Source: JBDUDR01 sp040002845 (lineage in GTDB: Bacteria > Actinomycetota > Actinomycetes > Propionibacteriales > Nocardioidaceae). From it: 18,496 bases of DNA. This document shows positions 14,355-18,496 of this stretch, one piece after another. The stretch lies in contig JBDUDR010000047.1 in assembly GCA_040002845.1 (NCBI GenBank), positions 1-18,496 on the forward strand, given 5' to 3'. A model generated the notes under the pieces. The model was given only the letters and a program-made list of their open reading frames with translations, had not been told where the DNA came from and searched no databases. The position numbers and the translations under genes were made by a program. Position 1 is the first letter of the stretch. Each line of letters begins with the position of its first letter.

Positions 14355-14911
14355 CCGCGGGTGACGGGGAGTCGGCGCTCCATCGGCTCGCGGCTCGGGC
14401 GCTGGACCAGCTGGCCGCCGCGCAGGCGACGCTGGCGACCGCAGAGTCGCTCACTGGTGGCCTGCTCGCTGCCACCATCACGTCGGTTCCTGGTGCGTCC
14501 GGCTGCTACCGGGGAGGGATCGTCGCGTACGCCACGGACGTGAAGCACCGGTTCCTCGACGTGCCTGAGGAGGTGCTCCAGGCGCACGGAGCGGTCTCCG
14601 CAGAGACCGCGGAAGCCATGGCCGCCGGCGCCCGCGAGGGGCTGGACAGCACGTACGGCCTGGCCACTACCGGTGTAGCCGGGCCTGATCTTCAGGAGGG
14701 CAAGCCGGTCGGGTTGGTCTACGTGGCGGTGGCCGGCCCGCGAGGGAACAGCAGCGGTCGGCACCACTTCGCCGGCAAGCGCGCTGTTGTCCGTGCGGAT
14801 GCCGCAGGAGCCGTCCTGAGCCTGCTGCTGTCCGAGCTGGGACGGTCGACTTGGGGGGTGGATGAAAATCGGGACCTGTCGCGTTCAAACACCACACCTG
14901 AGAACACCTGA
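14351..14911 (+). CDS. cinA: CinA C-terminal family nicotinamide-nucleotide amidohydrolase
   Basis: This protein of 186 residues consists only of the CinA C-terminal (PncC-type) domain, which deamidates nicotinamide mononucleotide to nicotinate mononucleotide in pyridine-nucleotide recycling. Family motifs are TLATAESLTGGLLAATIT, a segment GASGCYRGGIVAYATDVKHRFLDV, GAVSAETAEAMAAGAR, and ATTGVAGPDLQEGKPVGLVYVAVA. The N-terminal MoCF-like domain of full-length CinA is absent, as is usual in this block in actinobacteria, so this is not a truncation. It starts at GTG 14351, overlapping the pgsA stop. The last 25 residues are polar and not conserved in my view, and the clgR promoter seems to begin within them. 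Confidence 0.93.
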   Translation: MTAGDGESALHRLAARALDQLAAAQATLATAESLTGGLLAATITSVPGASGCYRGGIVAYATDVKHRFLDVPEEVLQAHGAVSAETAEAMAAGAREGLDSTYGLATTGVAGPDLQEGKPVGLVYVAVAGPRGNSSGRHHFAGKRAVVRADAAGAVLSLLLSELGRSTWGVDENRDLSRSNTTPENT

Positions 14912-14930
14912 GCCGGGTTGGGGGTACGGT
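14894..14930 (+). promoter_or_regulatory. Putative clgR promoter with a direct repeat
   Basis: TACGGT at 14925-14930 fits a TANNNT -10 box. ACACCTGAG occurs twice, at 14894-14902 and 14904-14912, spaced 10 bp (one helical turn) and covering the -35 position and the cinA stop codon. A start near 14937 would give a 5' UTR of about 95 nt before the clgR ATG. It may be an activator or repressor site. I do not see a clear ClgR-type box. Confidence 0.3.
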
Positions 14931-15031
14931 TGAGGAAGGGTCGATCTGGGACAGACCCGACCCGAAGGTGGCACTCAGCGGGCGTCCGAATCGGCGAGCA
15001 TGACGCGACGGAGCATGAGAGGGGCAGGTCA

Positions 15032-15403
15032 ATGGGACTTCTTCGTAGTCTTCTCGGCGGCGTGCTTCGCCAGCAGCGGCTGCGTCAAGGGCGCACGCTC
15101 CGCGACGTGTCGGCAGCTGCCCAGGTGAGCCTGGGGTACATCTCCGAGGTCGAGCGCGGCCAGAAGGAGGCGTCCTCAGAGCTGCTGGCCGCGATCTGCT
15201 CGGCCCTGGAGGTCCCGCTCTCTGACGTGCTACGCGAGGTCAGCGAGCAGATGGCCTTCGAGGAAGCCGCCGATTTCGCCGAGGTCGCGCGCGCCGACCT
15301 GACCCCCGCGGATTTGACCCCCGCCGATCTGACTCCCGCCGACCTGACCCCCGCGGATCTGGCCCACGCGAAGAGCCTGGAGCGGGTAGGCGCCGCCGCC
15401 TAA
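15032..15403 (+). CDS. clgR: ClgR-like XRE-family transcriptional regulator
   Basis: ClgR-type regulators activate clp protease and other proteostasis genes in actinobacteria. The helix-turn-helix spans about residues 12-70, and VSLGYISEVERGQKEASSELLAAIC (32-56) is the ClgR signature. I use the ATG at 15032, where the conserved protein starts and an AGAGGGG ribosome-binding site lies upstream, giving 123 residues. A frame from 14918 adds 38 unsupported residues. The C-terminus is odd: five pentapeptides ADLTP (last one ADLAH) at 88-112, then KSLERVGAAA. Streptomyces relatives are degraded by Clp through C-terminal alanines, so the final AAA may be a degron. It closes the plus-strand block and faces the VOC gene. 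Confidence 0.88.
   Translation: MGLLRSLLGGVLRQQRLRQGRTLRDVSAAAQVSLGYISEVERGQKEASSELLAAICSALEVPLSDVLREVSEQMAFEEAADFAEVARADLTPADLTPADLTPADLTPADLAHAKSLERVGAAA
15293..15367 (+). repeat. Five 15-bp tandem repeats in clgR
   Basis: Units start at 15293, 15308, 15323, 15338 and 15353, each reading like GCCGACCTGACCCCC and encoding ADLTP (the last is ADLAH). Third-base changes between copies show the array is not brand new. The protein pattern A-D-L-x-x resembles the pentapeptide-repeat fold, but five copies are too few to be sure of it. Confidence 0.9.
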
Positions 15404-15408
15404 CCGCG

Positions 15409-15464
15409 ATCCGACACTTATTCGCCACGATCCGACACTTATTTGCAGCCATCCGACACTTATT
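15409..15464 (+). repeat. Array A: three 14-bp repeats with a 21-bp period
   Basis: ATCCGACACTTATT occurs without error at 15409-15422, 15430-15443 and 15451-15464, exactly 21 bp apart. The first copy begins six bases after the clgR stop. The 7-bp spacers differ (CGCCACG, TGCAGCC). The same repeat occurs three times in the opposite orientation at 17018-17073. Confidence 0.97.
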
Positions 15465-15507
15465 CCAGGATCGAAACCTCGGCCGCGTCGCGGATCGTGA
15501 GACGGGC

Positions 15508-15589
15508 TCGTATATCGCCTCATCGTGCAGCAGCATCCGGTGGCGGCGGGCGCTTCCGGCCGCCGGCCGTGGGCGGCGATAACGTACGA
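15508..15589. repeat. Imperfect inverted repeat between convergent clgR and the VOC gene
   Basis: TCGTA at 15508-15512 pairs with 15585-15589, and TATCGCC at 15513-15519 pairs with 15575-15581, with a 3-nt bulge (ACG). The loop contains a GC hairpin, CGGCC at 15557-15561 with 15565-15569. It lies between two converging genes and could be a bidirectional terminator, without T tracts. Outside this and array A, 15404-15594 shows nothing else. Confidence 0.4.
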
Positions 15590-15594
15590 GCGGT

Positions 15595-16023
15595 TCAGAA
15601 CTCTGCCTTGTTGCCCAGCTCCTCGAACAACGTGATCTGCAGGTCCGCCGGCGCCGAAAGCCGCGAATTCAGCGAGTGCCACGGAGTCACGGTCGGTCCT
15701 GCAATCAGCTCCGCACCGCCCTCGATCAGGTCATTGGTGACGCCTTCGGCATCCGAGACTTCGAACGCAACACGCAGCCGCGGACTCACCCGTCGGCCCA
15801 CCTCGACGTCGTCGATCATCGCTACCTGCGCAGGATTCGAGAGCTCCAAGGTGGCTCGTCCGGCGTCGAGGATTGTCACCTTCGCACCGCCGGCGCTCTC
15901 AATGGCCTCTTCCTCGCGTACACCCAGAACGTCTCGATAGAAGGCAACAGCCTGTTCATAGTCAGGTGCCTCAACGACGAGTCGCAGCTGCAACACCCGA
16001 CCGGCCTTGGTCCGCTCATCCAT
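15595..16023 (-). CDS. VOC-family (glyoxalase/bleomycin-resistance-like) protein
   Basis: This 142-residue protein has the paired beta-alpha-beta modules of the VOC superfamily: LQLRLVVEAPDYEQAVAFYRDVLGV at 12-36, and a second module with RLRVAFEVSDAEGVTNDLIEGGAEL at 82-106 and a closing strand LQITLFEEL. Members include dioxygenases, isomerases and antibiotic-binding proteins. The usual first histidine ligand position (RLVVE) has no histidine, so the metal site, if any, is atypical and no substrate can be named. The ATG at 16023 has a clear ribosome-binding site (GAGGAGG). It follows nei on the same strand after 94 bases. It is not part of the classic clgR-nei-lhr order and may be a later insertion. 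Confidence 0.85.
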   Translation of the reverse strand: MDERTKAGRVLQLRLVVEAPDYEQAVAFYRDVLGVREEEAIESAGGAKVTILDAGRATLELSNPAQVAMIDDVEVGRRVSPRLRVAFEVSDAEGVTNDLIEGGAELIAGPTVTPWHSLNSRLSAPADLQITLFEELGNKAEF

Positions 16024-16117
16024 GACCTAACTCCTCCTCGATAGTGCTGGACTCGAGTCTGTCAACAAGGACCCGTACGCCCGACAGGCTGGCCCAGCAT
16101 CACCCAACTCAGAGCGT

Positions 16118-16900
16118 TCAGGCGGGCTGGCAGTGCTGACACCAGAACGTCAACCGCTCCCGTCCGGGCTCACCGAGAGGCTGTGACGTGATGACGCTGT
16201 TGCACCGCCGACATGGCTGGCCACCACGCTGGTAGACCCAGGTGTTCTGACCGCGACGGAGATCACCCGTGGTGGACTGCCGGGCGCGATCCTTGTTCGA
16301 GTCCAGCAGGTGCCGCGCGCGCTCGACGAGTCGGTCGAGAGCCGGCACCGAAGTCACCGGGGTTCGCGGATCGACGCCCGCCAAGAAGCAGGCTTCGGAC
16401 TGGTACAGGTTGCCTATGCCCGCCAGGTTGCGCTGGTCAAGGAGTGCCTCGCCCACGGGCCGGTCGGGGTCGCGGTTCAGGCGCCGCAGCGCCTCGTTCA
16501 GATCCCAGTCGGGACCGAGCAGATCCGGACCGAGATGGCCGAGCGCCGATTCTTCGGTCGCTGTACGCAATATCTCCACGAGCCCTAATCGGAAGCCCAC
16601 GCACACCCACTCGGCGGTCCCCAGCACCAGGCGCACTTGAAAACCGGGGCCGCGCCACCGAGTGCCGGCGCGATATACGTGCCACGACCCGTCCATCTTC
16701 AGGTGCGTGTGAATGGTCAGACCCGGCTCCGTGCGGACCAGCAGGTGCTTGCCTCGGGCCACCGCTTCGCGGACCCGGCTGCCGGTCAGGTCCGCGGTGG
16801 AGTACGCGGGCACCCGAAAGTCGCTGGTCACCAGGACCTGGTTGGCGAGGACCTCGTTGAGCCGACGGGCGGTGCGCCAGACCGTGTCGCCTTCGGGCAC
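16118..16900 (-). CDS. nei: Endonuclease VIII/Fpg-family DNA glycosylase (Nei2-like)
   Basis: Nei/Fpg enzymes remove oxidised bases and cut the abasic site. The start is fixed by chemistry: the catalytic proline must be residue 2 after Met removal, and the GTG at 16900 gives MPEGDTVWR. The frame stays open 102 codons further upstream but that would bury the proline. The 260-residue protein shows P2 and E3, a conserved lysine in GKHLL (K51), HLKMDGSWH (66-74), the helix-two-turn-helix LLDQRNLAGIGNLYQSEACF (153-172), and a C4 zinc finger (C230, C233, C254, C257). It lies just downstream of lhr, as in Mycobacterium tuberculosis (lhr-nei), though array B separates them here. Confidence 0.94.
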   Translation of the reverse strand: MPEGDTVWRTARRLNEVLANQVLVTSDFRVPAYSTADLTGSRVREAVARGKHLLVRTEPGLTIHTHLKMDGSWHVYRAGTRWRGPGFQVRLVLGTAEWVCVGFRLGLVEILRTATEESALGHLGPDLLGPDWDLNEALRRLNRDPDRPVGEALLDQRNLAGIGNLYQSEACFLAGVDPRTPVTSVPALDRLVERARHLLDSNKDRARQSTTGDLRRGQNTWVYQRGGQPCRRCNSVITSQPLGEPGRERLTFWCQHCQPA

Positions 16901-17017
16901 ATTCGCCAGTGTGTCAGTCGTGGACGGGCTCAAGCAGTCAGTTTGGAGCGGCAGCGCCGAGGGTCGGGTGGTGGGAACCCCAGGTCTGATCGACGGAAGT
17001 AACCGTCTGATCGGTGA

Positions 17018-17073
17018 AATAAGTGTCGGATGGCGGGGAATAAGTGTCGGATGGCGGGGAATAAGTGTCGGAT
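17018..17073 (-). repeat. Array B: three 14-bp repeats with a 21-bp period
   Basis: On the minus strand ATCCGACACTTATT occurs at 17073-17060, 17052-17039 and 17031-17018, again exactly 21 bp apart; two spacers are identical (CCCCGCC). The array begins 14 bases after the lhr stop and lies about 118 bases before the nei start. Arrays A and B share a longer identical 5' edge (CCGCGATCCGACACTTATT). Orientation relative to the preceding gene is the same in both. Confidence 0.97.
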
Positions 17074-17087
17074 CGCGGGAGGACCCG

Positions 17088-18496
17088 TCAGGCACGAAGC
17101 CGAAGTCCCCGCGGGGTGGCGTGGAAACCGGCCGACTCGAGAGCCGCGCCAAGGGCTGAGCCGAGGATCTGCGCTCCGTCGGCGCGCTCCACAGTGAGTC
17201 TGCCAAGGGCGCCGTCCCGTACCGCCAGCGCCAGCGCGTCGACAGCAGGCTGGACTCGCTCCGGGTCGTCGCTGAAGGTCAACAAGGTCCGACCCCCTCG
17301 TTCGACATAGAGCACGAGACCGCCGTCGACAAGGACGACCAGGGCTCCTGCCTTGCGGCCCGGACGATGTCCTGACGTGGGTGCGGCACCGGGCTGAGCA
17401 AGGCGATCTGGCCAGGCCAGGGCCGCACCGAACGGGTTGGCTGGGTCGGTGGCCGCCAACGCCACCGCCCGGACGTCGGTCTTCTCCTGGCCGGTCGCAG
17501 TGAAGCTCCGCAGCCGGTCGACGGCGCCCGGTGCACCGAACTGAGCGGCGCCGAGCCCGGCGACGAAGTAGCCGCGCCGGCAGTGTCCGGCCTCCTCGAA
17601 CGCCGACAGGACCTTGTAGACAGCCGCGAACCCGCCGGGTATGCGCTCACTCGTCGCCGCTCCGCGAGTGACTATGCCGTGCCGGTCCAGCAGTGCCTCG
17701 GCGAAGGCATGCGCCCGGCGGGTTGGATCGCTCGCGCGGTCGGGCAGCAGAGACCAGCGCCCGGCCGCGGTCGGGGGTCCCGCTCGGCTTGGCATGGCGG
17801 CTCGTCCGGCACCTCTCCCGGGCCGATGCAGACGCCCGCGCGGCGCAGAACGGCGGCCGCGGTGCGTTGTGCGGCCGGCGCTGAGCACGGTGCGAAGCGG
17901 CAGCAACGTGTCGTTGGAGAGGTAGCCGGCCCACACGAGATCCCACAACGCCGCCGTGGTGGCCCTGTCGTCCTGGGCGCCGATCGAGTCGGACAGCTGC
18001 CGGAAGAAGTAGGCACCTCCGCCCGCGAGCGCCTCGAGGATCGCCTGGTGCAGCGGGCTCGCTGTCGCCACGTCGCTGTCGAAGTCCGGCAGGGTCAGCG
18101 GTGCGCTTTCGGCCAGATGCAGCGAGACCCACCCGTCGGCGCCGGGCAACGGCCCGCTGCCGGCCCAGATGACTTCGCCGGAGGTGGTCAGCTGGTCGAG
18201 CCAGGCCGGGGAGTAGTCGATGACCCTCGATCCGAGGACCAGGGGCTCGAGTGCCGAGCTGGGCACCGGGCAGCCGGCCAGCTGTTCGATGACGGTCAGA
18301 GTCCCGTCGACCCCGCGCAGCCGCCCCCCGACGTGTTGCCAGACCGGAAGGAACCTGCCCAGAGTCGAAGTTTCGACGGGCTCGACCTCGTGGCGCAGCG
18401 CCGCCAAGGATCTCCGGCGGATGCGCCGGAGCACCTCCGCGTCGCACCACTCGGGACCGTGACCGCCTGGCCGGAACTCCCCGCTGCTGACCCGGC
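17088..18496 (-). CDS. lhr: Lhr-type ATP-dependent helicase, C-terminal part (partial)
   Basis: This is the C-terminal region of a large helicase repair factor; the gene continues past the window edge. The minus-strand frame is open to 18496 without a stop, reading GPEWCDAEVLRRIRRRSLAA across 18434, so an internal GTG start there would be wrong. Recognisable Lhr segments are RRIRRRSLAALRHEVEPVE, MPSRAGPPTAAGRWSLL, DPTRRAHAFAEALLDRHGIVTRG, PGGFAAVYKVLSAFEEAG and GYFVAGLGAAQFGAPGAVDRLR. About 469 codons are visible. The superfamily-2 helicase core and winged-helix domain lie outside the window. Mycobacterial Lhr is a 3'-5' DNA and RNA:DNA helicase induced by DNA damage; in relatives recA lies further along this side. 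Confidence 0.94.
   Translation of the reverse strand, partial: RVSSGEFRPGGHGPEWCDAEVLRRIRRRSLAALRHEVEPVETSTLGRFLPVWQHVGGRLRGVDGTLTVIEQLAGCPVPSSALEPLVLGSRVIDYSPAWLDQLTTSGEVIWAGSGPLPGADGWVSLHLAESAPLTLPDFDSDVATASPLHQAILEALAGGGAYFFRQLSDSIGAQDDRATTAALWDLVWAGYLSNDTLLPLRTVLSAGRTTHRGRRSAPRGRLHRPGRGAGRAAMPSRAGPPTAAGRWSLLPDRASDPTRRAHAFAEALLDRHGIVTRGAATSERIPGGFAAVYKVLSAFEEAGHCRRGYFVAGLGAAQFGAPGAVDRLRSFTATGQEKTDVRAVALAATDPANPFGAALAWPDRLAQPGAAPTSGHRPGRKAGALVVLVDGGLVLYVERGGRTLLTFSDDPERVQPAVDALALAVRDGALGRLTVERADGAQILGSALGAALESAGFHATPRGLRLRA

Noticed and set aside
14918..15031. An N-terminal extension of the clgR-like protein from 14918.
   Set aside because: The extra 38 residues are low-complexity and overlap the likely promoter; the ATG at 15032 has a ribosome-binding site and matches the family start.
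15409..15464. CRISPR array.
   Set aside because: Spacers are only 7 bp and partly alike, and there are only three repeats and no cas genes.
16021..16065. A promoter for the VOC gene: TTGACA on the minus strand (16065-16060), a 10-bp palindrome GACTCGAGTC (16050-16059), and TATCGA at 16043-16038.
   Set aside because: The -10 would overlap the ribosome-binding site, so the transcript would lack it. The palindrome may still be a regulatory site, but evidence is thin.
15409..17073. VOC and nei as cargo of a transposon bounded by Tn7-like ends.
   Set aside because: No transposase or target-site duplication is visible, and nei next to lhr is the ancestral actinobacterial order, so the segment is unlikely to have moved as a unit.
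17647..18450. A long alternative frame on the minus strand inside lhr.
   Set aside because: It is a shadow of lhr, which matches the Lhr family throughout its own frame. I saw no need for a frameshift.

Overview
The window is a GC-rich chromosomal segment of an actinomycete. The gene order ftsK, rodZ-like, rimO, pgsA, cinA, clgR-like, then (on the opposite strand) nei and lhr is the block known from Streptomyces, Nocardioides and relatives, where recA follows further on. Other actinobacterial signs are GTG and TTG starts, 4-base stop/start overlaps, several starts with no Shine-Dalgarno site placed 6-7 bases after a TANNNT box, and a CinA reduced to its C-terminal domain. The order looks most like Propionibacteriales (Nocardioides-like). 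That placement is an inference from gene order and style, not from any comparison I could run.

Layout. 1-44 is the tail of an upstream gene. 70-1868 encodes an ABC-2 export pair (ATPase and permease). 1973-3299 holds thyA and folA, the thymidylate/folate pair. 3300-3594 is an AT-rich intergenic island with a good promoter and a strong intrinsic terminator, the best candidate for an unannotated small RNA. 3595-7693 is dapA (lysine and cell-wall diaminopimelate), rnj (RNase J) and an unknown polytopic membrane protein, coupled by overlaps. 7768-12128 is ftsK plus an unusually large RodZ-like protein. 12251-15403 is rimO, pgsA, cinA and the clgR-like regulator. On the minus strand, 18496-15595 carries the C-terminal part of lhr, nei and a VOC-family protein.

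The genes are mostly housekeeping: nucleotide and folate metabolism, cell division and DNA translocation, phospholipid synthesis, ribosome modification, proteolysis control and DNA repair. The unusual content lies in the gene ends and gaps. Two arrays of three 14-bp repeats, each with an exact 21-bp period, sit just after the stop codons of clgR and lhr, in the same orientation relative to those genes. Short in-frame 15-bp repeats form the C-termini of the membrane protein and of ClgR. Several long inverted repeats lie at gene ends: a 23-pair dyad before thyA, a perfect 18-bp palindrome containing the rodZ-like stop codon, and a perfect 13-bp hairpin next to it. I see no insertion sequence, CRISPR array, tRNA or rRNA, and no gap over 300 bases without a gene.
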